A DNA stretch of 44,275 nt from Winslowiella iniecta (lineage in GTDB: Bacteria; Pseudomonadota; Gammaproteobacteria; Enterobacterales; Enterobacteriaceae), in contig NZ_JRXE01000007.1 of the NCBI RefSeq assembly GCF_001267535.1, positions 1 to 44,275 of the forward strand, given 5' to 3'. Shown piece after piece: positions 1 to 8,456 of this stretch. A model generated the notes under the pieces. It saw nothing but the letters and a program-made list of their open reading frames with translations. It was not told the origin of the DNA and ran no database searches. The position numbers and the translations under genes are program-made. Each line of letters begins with the position of its first letter. Position 1 is the stretch's first letter.

Positions 1-9
1 CCTATGCTC

Positions 10-91
10 AAACTGTAGGGCAGGATCGTCTACCGGGGTGGGGTCAGTCCAAACTGTAGGGCAGGATCGTCTACCGGGGTGGGGGCAGTCC
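10..91. repeat. Two tandem 41-bp direct repeats, probable IS-end remnant
   Basis: Positions 10-50 and 51-91 are the same 41-bp unit with one mismatch (T in copy 1, G in copy 2, seven bases from the unit end). The unit is GC-rich, in contrast to the AT-rich DNA that follows. Read on the minus strand each copy begins TGGACTG(A/C)CCCC, with the leading T from the next base. This resembles the TG...CA termini of IS3-family elements. No transposase is in view, since only nine bases lie to the left. A simple local duplication is the alternative. Confidence 0.55.
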
Positions 92-470
92 AATGTCAGG
101 TATAAGGAATAACTTTGTAGTGTTTCCTTATAACAATCTCAGTTACCAGTCCATGACTTTAATAATTCATTGTGTTGATCAATTTAGGATAAAAATGGAT
201 ATTAATGACTACATCTTATCACATTTATTTCTACAACTTCAGAACGATGGAGTGGAGATAATAAATGATTTTTATCAAGGTTTCAGAGGCTTGCAAGTAT
301 AAATTCGGATTTATGAAAAGTAATTCATTCCAAATTTCAGTAATGAAACGTAAACATTCGAATTGTTCAAAATGTTATGATGCCACCGAGCTAATTCAGT
401 GTCCGAAGAATTTAATTATTACAAGGTTTAATGTTTGAAAATAGTTTTGCAGATATGATTCTAGTCAGTT

Positions 471-1038
471 TTAAAACGGTTTTTGCAAAGCGATAGTATC
501 GTTTAAAATTGATTTGCCAAAGCGTTGAATCATAGTTGCGCTTGTACATAGACTAATTTCAATACCAAGCTCTTCAACTATTTCCTCATAAAGACCGCCT
601 AAATGAAATAAGCTACAGCTGTCCAATGGATCAACCATGATATCTAAATCGCTTTCTTTTGTATCTTCACCACGTGCTACAGAACCAAAAACAAGAGCAT
701 TTTTGACAGGGTATTTTGAAATTATCATCAATGATACGTTTCCTTTTATTTGATAGGATTTCTGATGGCCTGATATTTAGGTGATAAGTTCCAGAACCTA
801 TTCTGTACTCTGAGTGACATTGTCCGCTCAAGGCATCCAAAACATCAGAAACATTCTCTAATGTATGCTCTGGTAATTCGTCATGCAGTGAATCAAAAAG
901 TATCTTATAAGCAAGAAAACCGCCTCTTCTTCCATACATTAAAACTAGCTCACGACACTCACTGTATAACTTCTTCTTATCAGATATATTATTTATTATA
1001 TTCTCAATGCTTTCAGAATATTCGTTGATTGTTTTCAT
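471..1038 (-). pseudogene. Frameshifted nucleotidyltransferase (MNT-type) gene
   Basis: Two overlapping minus-strand frames together make one protein. The first (1038 to 667) opens MKTINEYSES and reads through RPSEILSNKRKRIID, the usual lead-in to the minimal nucleotidyltransferase fold. It then runs into a nonsense tail ending CSCFWFCSTW. The second frame (731 to 471) continues exactly where the fold should: ISKYPVKNALVFGSVARGE, then SDLDIMVD. This supplies the GS-x(9-10)-D-x-D catalytic signature. Restoring one base near 725-735 would join them into a protein of about 188 residues. The family includes MntA-type antitoxins that AMPylate a HEPN toxin, but no HEPN partner is adjacent. The N-terminal 90 residues are not a domain I recognise. 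A natural two-gene overlap (TTG or ATG start near 728-731) or programmed frameshifting is possible but less likely. Confidence 0.7.
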
Positions 1039-1602
1039 TATTGAAATTTCTATATTAGATGATTTGAAATGAATTTTAATTGAAGATCAAATGATCTTAA
1101 TCATGGTTTTACATAAAATCGTGTATGTCCATAATTAAATTTTATTAGTACAAATATTATAAGTAAAGCAGCATTAAAGTTATATTTCTTTAGTATGTAA
1201 TACATTGAAAATATTAGAAAATGTTCTCAAATCGGTTTTTACAAGAGGAGTTATCACTTTTCAGTAAACCGATTGTGCCTCACTGCGAGACCATTTCGCA
1301 GGCGTAAGGGGGACGACTCTCTTGGCGGCGGTGGGTCATTTCACTAATCACGCCTGATTGATTAAATTGTGAGTGTCATTACAAGCCACTGGCACTCACT
1401 GAACATATTAGTTAAATTGACGTGTTGGCCTTCAATATTTCCAGAAGATGTTATGGAACACATGCTTTAAGGATTGAGGTTATTAGATAATTTCCTTTTA
1501 AAATCAGAGTGATAGGTTGATGCTATGATAGGCGCAGAAGCGATCGTTAAGAAAACCATTTATCGGTAACATAACCCAAATTCTTTGAAACGGAGGGCAC
1601 GA
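1039..1602. other. 564-bp gene-free stretch with hairpins upstream of the GTPase operon
   Basis: No convincing ORF lies here. Three inverted repeats are visible. One is AATCGGTTT (1230-1238) with AAACCGATT (1266-1274). The second is a bulged hairpin around TGCGA/TCGCA (1284-1300). The third is a 10-bp stem with one G-T pair, GTGAGTGTCA (1369-1378) with TGGCACTCAC (1390-1399). Base composition is locally GC-rich at 1275-1340 within AT-rich flanks. The stretch must contain the promoter for the operon starting at 1603, but I see no clear -35/-10 pair. A structured leader or a small RNA cannot be excluded. Confidence 0.4.
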
Positions 1603-2955
1603 ATGGGCGCGGTGTTTGTTCATGTTTCGGATATTCACTTTGGTCAAGAAAAAGGTGAACGCATACATATTCATGCTGATGTTAAGCAGCAGTTGATTCT
1701 TGATGCGAAAGAAGTAATTTCATCTATTGCGGGTGGGAGGGCTAACGGGATTTTAGCTACTGGTGATATTGCTCACTCCGGAACGCGGGCTGAATACGAA
1801 GAGGCCGGTATTTGGCTAGATGAACTGGCGAAGAGTATCGGGGTTGAAATTCACCAAGTTCAGATGATACCAGGAAATCATGACCTAGACCGTAGCAAAC
1901 TTTCGTTTTCCGGAAGCCAGATTCTCGATCACATAAGAGCTGGAGGCACTGATGAATATGAAGCTATTCTCAATAATCCTACCGATAGAGCAGCTCTTTT
2001 CGCAAGGTTTGAGGATTATGGACGTTTCAGCTTTGGTTACAACTGTCCACTCAACAACGAGGGTGGATTTGCTTCAGAAATGAAAATCGAACTTGCTCCA
2101 GGACGGTCAATTCGCTTTATAAGATTCAACTCTTCTCTCCTATGTCATGGTGGTGAAAAAGATGAGTGTCCTGAGCTTATGATAGGAGCCAGACAGTTTA
2201 CTATTCCACGGGAAAATGGTGTTGAAAATGTAGTTCTCTGCCATCACCCATTAAATTGGTATAAAGACAGAGAACAGGTTAGAGAATATATACGCAGCCG
2301 TGCTCGAGTTTTCATATCTGGCCATGAACACAACCCAAAAGTTTCTGTTGATAATGTCGAAGAAGGACGTGATGTCCTGATGCTTGCGGCTGGTGCAACA
2401 GCTCCCTTCAAGTCTGACGACACTTATACATTCACTTATAATATTATTGAATTCGATTGGGATGAAGAAATTGACGGATTGTGTGTCACTATACACCCTA
2501 GGGCATGGAATCCTGCTCGTACATCGTTCGAAAGTGACGAAAAGCGTTTGGGGGGAAAACATCCTAAATTCAGATTACAGTCACCATCTTTCAGAAATGC
2601 TGCTGAACTATCTAAATCAACAAAATCCGAACTAGTATTTGAAGAAAATGTTTCAAATTCTCCTTCCTTAGATTCATCACCTGACAACGTGATTGAGAAT
2701 CAATCAAATAACAAAGAAAAATATCTCCTTGATTCTAATGGTTATGAGACTGCCCGTCTTAAATTCTTTAGAGACTTATTTGAAACGGAGAGGTTGCGAA
2801 TTTTAGTCGAATTAGAAGCTCTGCCTTCTGGGTCGAATGACCCTATTACACAAGGGCTGGAAAGAAAGTTTTTTGACATGCTAATTCGGAATGGAAAATT
2901 AGCTATTGTTGAAAGGCTAATCGATAAATTAATTGAAGAACGTAATGGTGGATAA
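1603..2955 (+). CDS. Calcineurin-like metallophosphoesterase with C-terminal helical domain
   Basis: The 450-residue protein carries the complete metallophosphoesterase metal-binding set: D10-x-H12, G54-D55, G91-N-H-D94, H214-H215 and G240-H-E-H243. It should therefore be an active two-metal phosphodiesterase or nuclease. A low-complexity Ser/Asn-rich linker (about 335-375) separates this catalytic part from a C-terminal helical domain (about 380-450). That layout resembles the effector-associated adaptor domains of bacterial conflict systems. The start is ATG 1603, because GGAGG sits seven bases upstream; an in-frame TTG 18 bases earlier has no such site. It is the first gene of the overlapping operon and its stop lies inside the next gene. 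I infer it is the effector of the GTPase-associated system. The substrate is unknown. Confidence 0.85.
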   Translation: MGAVFVHVSDIHFGQEKGERIHIHADVKQQLILDAKEVISSIAGGRANGILATGDIAHSGTRAEYEEAGIWLDELAKSIGVEIHQVQMIPGNHDLDRSKLSFSGSQILDHIRAGGTDEYEAILNNPTDRAALFARFEDYGRFSFGYNCPLNNEGGFASEMKIELAPGRSIRFIRFNSSLLCHGGEKDECPELMIGARQFTIPRENGVENVVLCHHPLNWYKDREQVREYIRSRARVFISGHEHNPKVSVDNVEEGRDVLMLAAGATAPFKSDDTYTFTYNIIEFDWDEEIDGLCVTIHPRAWNPARTSFESDEKRLGGKHPKFRLQSPSFRNAAELSKSTKSELVFEENVSNSPSLDSSPDNVIENQSNNKEKYLLDSNGYETARLKFFRDLFETERLRILVELEALPSGSNDPITQGLERKFFDMLIRNGKLAIVERLIDKLIEERNGG

Positions 2956-3988
2956 GTTAATGAACAATCTTTCGGTTCATATGCGTATTTGTGCAGCAAA
3001 TGTAAGTGACAGTGATGTTGACTCAAGACAAGCAGCAGTTTCAACGCTTGCAACGAGTTGGAAGAAAGAAAAAGGGTTGTTAAATATTGTCTCTACTGTG
3101 GTTGATATTGCACAGTCTCTTGGAGGAGATGGTTTTCCATCATTAGCTTTAGGGGAAAAAGTTCAAAAAGCAATTCAGAAGAAATCATCTTCTTATCTTT
3201 ATGAAGAGCGTCCATTAGATGTAAGCGTATGCGCCGGTATGGCAGCGCTTTCTGTTATTAATAATGCTCCTTCAACAAACGTATGGACGATTCAGGATGT
3301 TTATGCAACTGCACTTTGGTCTGCGCTGTCTTTCCAACCTGTTTTGGAAGCTGAACGTAGGGAGAACCTCCGCCAAGAGATTTTGAAGGCTGCTTTTAGG
3401 AGGAGCATTACGTCAGCCAATCTTGCGAGAGAGCGAAGAAATGTGCCAGACCCATTAGGTCTTGAAATCACGATTAACGAGAGTAATGAGGTAGATAGTA
3501 ATTTCAATGCTGCTATAGCTAGCACGATCGAGTCATTGCGTCACAATGCTACTTTAGACCGTGAAGAGCTGGATTTCTTATGGTGGGCGCAATTGGCGCG
3601 GAGCCGTTTATTGAAAAGGCAGTTATCAAGTATTTCCGAACCTACTAGAATTGTTGCTTCTGGAATTGAGGGGGCCGAGATTCTTCGCCGCCTTCCTTGC
3701 GATGTACATCGCGAAATAGTTTTACGAACATTAGACGACAACCCAGAACTTAGCTTAGAAGAGCTGCTCTTGGAAATCGCTGAGGATCGAGAACAATTAT
3801 GTAGCGTCCTCACTGATAGTTATATCATTGATTATCCTACAATATTCCCTCTTCTCAATTCTATATGTACCAACAATATATCTATGCCTGGTGCTTATGT
3901 GAAACGACCTGTTTCAGAGTGGGGAGAACGTGCTCTGCTAGAAGCTTCTTTTGTCAGAATGATGAGACATGGGGTAAGTAAGATATGA
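2945..3988 (+). CDS. GASH-like all-helical protein of GTPase-associated system
   Basis: This 347-residue protein has no catalytic motif or membrane segment that I can see. It is rich in Leu, Glu and Ala and appears mostly helical throughout. Its position between a metallophosphoesterase and paired GTPases, together with its size, matches the family named GTPase-associated system helical protein (GASH). That family is predicted to be a structural or adaptor part of conflict operons. ATG 2945 overlaps the upstream gene by 11 bases, and ATG 2960 is an alternative start. The 3' end overlaps the next start as ATGA. The tight coupling suggests fixed stoichiometry with its neighbours. The family assignment rests on context and general sequence character, so it is moderately sure; the biochemical role is unknown. 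Confidence 0.7.
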   Translation: MVDKLMNNLSVHMRICAANVSDSDVDSRQAAVSTLATSWKKEKGLLNIVSTVVDIAQSLGGDGFPSLALGEKVQKAIQKKSSSYLYEERPLDVSVCAGMAALSVINNAPSTNVWTIQDVYATALWSALSFQPVLEAERRENLRQEILKAAFRRSITSANLARERRNVPDPLGLEITINESNEVDSNFNAAIASTIESLRHNATLDREELDFLWWAQLARSRLLKRQLSSISEPTRIVASGIEGAEILRRLPCDVHREIVLRTLDDNPELSLEELLLEIAEDREQLCSVLTDSYIIDYPTIFPLLNSICTNNISMPGAYVKRPVSEWGERALLEASFVRMMRHGVSKI

Positions 3989-4944
3989 GTGGATCTGATC
4001 CTTTAGAAGGTGAATCAGCAGTAAGCGCAGGAGGAGATTCAGGTGATTACGAAGATGTAATTTCGAAATCTCTTGAAGATCTTAGTGCGCCCGTTCTATC
4101 TCAACCAACGCACATGAATGCGTTGACCTCGAGCCGTACTCTTGGCTTGGAAGATCTAAATAACTTAATGGGATCGAGATATGTCAATGTGGTCGGCATT
4201 CTTGGTGATCCTGAATCTGGGAAAACTGCGTGCCTCGCAAGTCTTTACTTGCTTATTTCTCATGCAAAATTGGTTGGCTGGACTTTTGCAGATAGCCGAA
4301 GCTTGACTGCATTTGAAGATATCGCGCGAGGTGCTCGTGACTGGAATCAGGGGCAGGTACCTGAACAAATGACGGTACATACTGAGTTATCAGATGATCA
4401 TAGGCCGGGTTTTCTTCATCTCCGGCTTAAAAGAGTTTCAGATGGTCGTGTTGTTGACTTTGCTCTTCCAGATATTCCAGGAGAGTGGACACAGGCTTTG
4501 GTCACTTCGGCAATATCTGAGCGGTTAGAGTATATGAAATCTGCTGAAGTTATTTGGATTGTTGTTGATGGCCGTAGCCTCGCAGACATTGAGAAACGTC
4601 AAGGTCTGATTGTGAGAATTGGGCAGTTGGCTGCTCGTCTCAATACTATGTTTGAGGGGCAAATTCCTCGAATGCTTATCGTGGTTACACACCATGATAC
4701 GCACGTTATCGACAGTGGAGTGTCGCACCGATTGAGCAAAGAACTTCAAAGACGTGGAACAAATGCTGAGATAATTAGCGTAGCCCCTTTCTCTAATCAA
4801 CCAGATGATGTGAAGGCTGGGCATGGCTTAGCTGAGTTGATTGACTGTACTGTTGGTAAACCACTCGAAAGGCCAATATTCTGGAAATCTTCTGAAGTGG
4901 TTCAGAATGAGCGCTCTTATCTTAGATACAGGAGAAATTTATGA
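3985..4944 (+). CDS. P-loop GTPase of a paired (double-GTPase) system, first member
   Basis: The 319-residue protein contains a P-loop GDPESGKT (residues 74-81), a switch II motif D163-I-P-G166 after hydrophobic residues, and T235-H-H-D238 after a hydrophobic strand, where GTPases normally have NKxD. These support a TRAFAC-type GTPase with a divergent base-recognition motif. The first 70 residues are acidic and probably disordered. There is no membrane segment. The start overlaps the previous stop (ATGA), and the stop overlaps the next GTPase in the same way. Two neighbouring GTPases with an all-helical and a GAP1-like partner are the hallmark of the predicted double-GTPase conflict systems. 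It is likely a nucleotide-dependent switch controlling the effector. Nucleotide specificity is not proven. Confidence 0.8.
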   Translation: MSGSDPLEGESAVSAGGDSGDYEDVISKSLEDLSAPVLSQPTHMNALTSSRTLGLEDLNNLMGSRYVNVVGILGDPESGKTACLASLYLLISHAKLVGWTFADSRSLTAFEDIARGARDWNQGQVPEQMTVHTELSDDHRPGFLHLRLKRVSDGRVVDFALPDIPGEWTQALVTSAISERLEYMKSAEVIWIVVDGRSLADIEKRQGLIVRIGQLAARLNTMFEGQIPRMLIVVTHHDTHVIDSGVSHRLSKELQRRGTNAEIISVAPFSNQPDDVKAGHGLAELIDCTVGKPLERPIFWKSSEVVQNERSYLRYRRNL

Positions 4945-5783
4945 CTCGATCAATAATACTCCTTGGCGGCCCTGATTCTGGAAAGACCAACTACATTGGG
5001 CGTCTCTGGCATGCCTTAGACCGTGGCACTGGAGCACTACGTGCAATTGGGCAACCGGATGATATTAATTTTGTTCTTGAGGTAGCTGACCATCTATACC
5101 AAGGTGGATTTGCTCCACGAACCGAACACAGTGATATGCGACGTGATTTTGAAGTAATTGTCGCTGCTAAAGAAGATGGGCCTCAATCCAAAGTCATTGT
5201 TCCAGATGTTTCTGGAGAACTTTGGCGTAATGCCGTTATTGACAATGAAATTTCTCCTGAGTGGGTTGAAGAATTAAAACAAGCTGATGCCGCATTGCTT
5301 TTTGTTCGTGTGGGATCTGATCAAGATGTTCGCCCACTTGATTGGGTAACATCAAGAAACTACCTTGAGCAGATTGATGAGTCAGATGATCAAGGTCTTC
5401 CTACACAGGTTATGTTGTGCGAGTTGATACATTTTTTGGAAGACTCTCTAGCTCTGCGCGAAGATGGAGGACTCCCACGCCTATCAGTAGTAGTATCAGC
5501 TTGGGATTTAGTTGATTCAGATAAATTTTCTCAAGGGCCTGTTGCTTACTTAGAACGCGAGTATCCTTTAGTTGCGGGCAGATTAGCTGATGTAGATTCG
5601 CTGAATGTCCAGGTGTTTGGTCTTAGTGTTGTTGGTGGTGATTTAAAACATGATGCCGACTATCGACAAACTTTTCTTGAACAAGGCATCGATGAACAAG
5701 GATGGGTAACTGCAAATGTTGGGGGGGAATGGGTGAAATATAATGATGTAACGCTTCCTATATCTTGGGCTGTGGGGCTTTGA
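4941..5783 (+). CDS. P-loop GTPase of a paired (double-GTPase) system, second member
   Basis: This 280-residue protein starts almost directly with its P-loop, GGPDSGKT at residues 9-16. It has a switch II motif D89-V-S-G92 and S186-A-W-D189 in the place of NKxD. It is clearly related to the preceding GTPase (same order of motifs, PD(I/V)xGE after the third strand) but lacks its acidic N-terminal extension. The pair therefore looks like an ancient duplication kept as separate chains, which could form an asymmetric dimer. The start is the ATGA overlap with the upstream stop. The following gene begins four bases after its stop. A role in switching or assembling the conflict complex is inferred from context. 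Confidence 0.8.
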   Translation: MTRSIILLGGPDSGKTNYIGRLWHALDRGTGALRAIGQPDDINFVLEVADHLYQGGFAPRTEHSDMRRDFEVIVAAKEDGPQSKVIVPDVSGELWRNAVIDNEISPEWVEELKQADAALLFVRVGSDQDVRPLDWVTSRNYLEQIDESDDQGLPTQVMLCELIHFLEDSLALREDGGLPRLSVVVSAWDLVDSDKFSQGPVAYLEREYPLVAGRLADVDSLNVQVFGLSVVGGDLKHDADYRQTFLEQGIDEQGWVTANVGGEWVKYNDVTLPISWAVGL

Positions 5784-5787
5784 AACT

Positions 5788-8406
5788 GTGATAACCATTG
5801 ATGTACAAATTCATGGATATCGCAAAGGCCATCAACTTCTTGGTTCATCAATTGTATTAGCCAAAGATGACCAGGCTGTAATCGATCGTCTGTCTGATGT
5901 CGCTGGTCCCTTACGTCCTAAAGAACAATTTATACCTTATTTAACTACCTACCCTCTTCCTAGTGGCGATTACTACGTTATTGCTAGAACATGGCAGGAT
6001 TTAAGCGTTCCGCGTGCAGGTTGCGTTCGGACTAAAAGTTTACTAGTGAATATTCAAAGTTGGTCTAATAAAGCGATTCTTGCAACTTTACTTAGATTAA
6101 TTGAATCTAAAGATTTGCCTCTTGAAGAGGATGCAGTTCGTTATGATTTAATTGAGCAGCATGATGATATACTTCCTGAAGTATCCAGATTCAATGCAAA
6201 CGAGTTCCTGGAGGCACTATTTCTTGAAGAGTCAAAGCCAATTGTAGTTTTTGATGCTCCAGACCCTGAGGAAATTGCTGTACACCTTCTCACGGCCTTA
6301 TGGCCCAGCTTACGTAAGCGTTTTTCGCTCTCAACTTTTGCTTTGTCACCGCGTAAAATTGATGGGCGCGATCTTGATATTGTTTTCGCTCCCTCAAATG
6401 CCAAAGCTAGATTTTCTGATTGGGTTGGGCGGCGTATCGATGGGCGCTCTTCTCAAATTGAGCGTCATCGTTGGACTAAAGAATTAGTAACGCGAGTCTT
6501 TAAAGAATCAGCACCTAAGCTATTATCTGCTGATAAAATTAACCTGTTGGGAAGTAATGATGAAGCTAACCCTGCGGCTTTGCGTATTGCATTGATGTGG
6601 GATGAGCTAATTAGCAGTATGGACGTCGACCCAACGTCTGTATTGAGTTTATTGGATATTGTTAATTCTGGAAGAGTCAACAGTGTAGAGGCGATAAGAC
6701 AGTTAGAGCCAAAATTAATTGAATCTATCGGCAACGCTGGGACTGTCTTGACTTCTAACGATGCGTGGAACTTTGTAAGCTCAGTATCTAGAAAGTTGAA
6801 AGGAAAAAATGTTGCTTCTGGGACAATTGCTCTCGAAAAACTCGTTAGACATCTTTCTGAAAAATCAGGTGACGGCTTAGCTAAACTACTGAATCAGCCT
6901 GACCCTGATAGTGTCATCAAGGCCTTGATCCCTAGTATCGCTAAAGGCCTTGGCGATGCTCCTGAGGTGCTGATAAAACGAACGCTGAACAATATTCCTG
7001 TAGAAATTTTTGCTCATTTGATTGAGGAGGGAAAGGAGCTTGCAAAATTCGTAGCTAAAGATGATGAGCTTATTTACAAGGTGAGAATCGTTTTAAGCGA
7101 AATTGACAAATCTCTTGCATATAATACAGGAAAAGCACTTCTTCCATTTATCGTAGACGATAGCCAACTCCCACTTGCAATACCTATCATTCGTAGCCTC
7201 AATTTAAATGAAGTAATAAAAGAGATGTTATGGCTCCGAGATGTTAATGGTTTAAAGTCAGAGTCTCTTTGTGCTGAATTAATTAATCGAGCACGCCAAG
7301 TTGATGGCATTAATGCTGCTCGAGACTTAATAATTACGTCTAATTCTGAAGTTGATTCAGATAAATTGTTATCATTGACTGTCAATCCTGTTAAGAATGA
7401 TGTGGTCTGGCTAATTAATGATGGTCGCCTTTCAAGCGAAAGCTCTGCATCGCTACTTGCTGGTATATTAAGGCGCGCAGATGATGAGCAGTTTAAGGAT
7501 TTATTGTCGGACCGTGAGATTGGTTGTTGCATTGTTTCTCGACTTAAAGAAGATTCCATTGATTTGCTTATCCGAGCCGTAAACAAAGCGGAATTACCAA
7601 TTGACACCTATGTTAAAGTCATTAATTTGGTTTTGCCTAAAGTAGATGGCGCTAGTAAGAGAGAAATCGCTGAAAATGCGATAAAAAGGTGTTTGCGTAA
7701 TAGACTCGATGGTGATGAAAGCGAGGTTATTAAAAGTTTTATAAATGTTTCGAAAGATCGAGTTAATTTTGAAGAGATAATTCGAGAGGGATTGAACATT
7801 TGCGTAGCTGCTGATATTGCAAGTCGGAATTTAACTATATTCGATGATTTGAAAGGTGAAATACGTAACAATATTATTGTAAGGATAAATGTTATCGCTC
7901 TTGTATTATTAGAGCGAAAGATAATGGATTTAACTGAGGAAGCATACGATGCGTGTGCAAGATTAATGTTTGATGCAGATCATTTATCGAGTAATTCATT
8001 GTCAGAAGCAGCTGGTGTTCTTATGCCTTCTCTAATGCTTGCCCGTAATAAACCGGTGTCACTGATGGTTGCTGCGCTATTTCCAGTTGTTTACCGTGAG
8101 CTAGCTAAGTCAGATACAGTGCCTGAACAATTTAATTCAATTTTCTTTTTTCTGGATTGGGACCGTTGTAAGACCGCTCGTAAAGAGATTACACGAGCTT
8201 TTGTCCTTTCAAAATGGCGACCTGGAGATTTGGCTCTTACCGCATGTCGATGTGGTGATGCAACAAAGATTATTAAACAGCTTTCAAAAACGTATAGAGG
8301 TAAAGAGTACATTTTGAAAATTGCAAAAGATCTTAATAATTATAATGTTGAGACTAGAGATGCTATTAACCCAATAATAAAAGAGATTATTAATGACTGG
8401 GACTAG
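5788..8406 (+). CDS. GAP1-like GTPase-associated protein (N1-type head, helical body)
   Basis: The 872-residue protein opens with a compact domain (about 1-130) containing the phrases IHGYRKGHQLLGSS, YPLPSGDYYVIARTW and RAGCVRTKSLL. I recognise these as the GTPase-associated protein 1 N-terminal domain. The remainder (about 150-870) is long, Leu/Ile-rich and apparently all-helical, with no catalytic motif. It could act as a repeat-like scaffold or target-sensing surface. Translation begins at GTG 5788, four bases after the upstream stop, and no better ATG fits the conserved start of the domain. It closes the overlapping gene block. As the longest and probably least conserved part of the system it is a reasonable candidate for the sensor, which is inference. 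Confidence 0.8.
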   Translation: MITIDVQIHGYRKGHQLLGSSIVLAKDDQAVIDRLSDVAGPLRPKEQFIPYLTTYPLPSGDYYVIARTWQDLSVPRAGCVRTKSLLVNIQSWSNKAILATLLRLIESKDLPLEEDAVRYDLIEQHDDILPEVSRFNANEFLEALFLEESKPIVVFDAPDPEEIAVHLLTALWPSLRKRFSLSTFALSPRKIDGRDLDIVFAPSNAKARFSDWVGRRIDGRSSQIERHRWTKELVTRVFKESAPKLLSADKINLLGSNDEANPAALRIALMWDELISSMDVDPTSVLSLLDIVNSGRVNSVEAIRQLEPKLIESIGNAGTVLTSNDAWNFVSSVSRKLKGKNVASGTIALEKLVRHLSEKSGDGLAKLLNQPDPDSVIKALIPSIAKGLGDAPEVLIKRTLNNIPVEIFAHLIEEGKELAKFVAKDDELIYKVRIVLSEIDKSLAYNTGKALLPFIVDDSQLPLAIPIIRSLNLNEVIKEMLWLRDVNGLKSESLCAELINRARQVDGINAARDLIITSNSEVDSDKLLSLTVNPVKNDVVWLINDGRLSSESSASLLAGILRRADDEQFKDLLSDREIGCCIVSRLKEDSIDLLIRAVNKAELPIDTYVKVINLVLPKVDGASKREIAENAIKRCLRNRLDGDESEVIKSFINVSKDRVNFEEIIREGLNICVAADIASRNLTIFDDLKGEIRNNIIVRINVIALVLLERKIMDLTEEAYDACARLMFDADHLSSNSLSEAAGVLMPSLMLARNKPVSLMVAALFPVVYRELAKSDTVPEQFNSIFFFLDWDRCKTARKEITRAFVLSKWRPGDLALTACRCGDATKIIKQLSKTYRGKEYILKIAKDLNNYNVETRDAINPIIKEIINDWD

Positions 8407-8456
8407 CTAATGTTGTTAAGTCCCTGTGTTCAATTCTAATTTAAAGGATGATTGAT

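Noticed and set aside
1-100. CRISPR array
   Set aside because: Only two repeat units with no spacer between them.
93-302. 69-residue ORF near the left edge
   Set aside because: No ribosome site, begins at the end of the repeat, AT-rich and matches no family I know; likely a chance frame or remnant.
1261-1400. tRNA or attachment-site remnant at the GC-rich patch
   Set aside because: No cloverleaf or T-loop sequence (GTTCRANYC) could be placed, and no direct-repeat partner was seen near 10,000.
7074-7607. 177-residue minus-strand frame inside the GAP1-like gene
   Set aside because: Antisense shadow with Ser-rich composition and no start signal.
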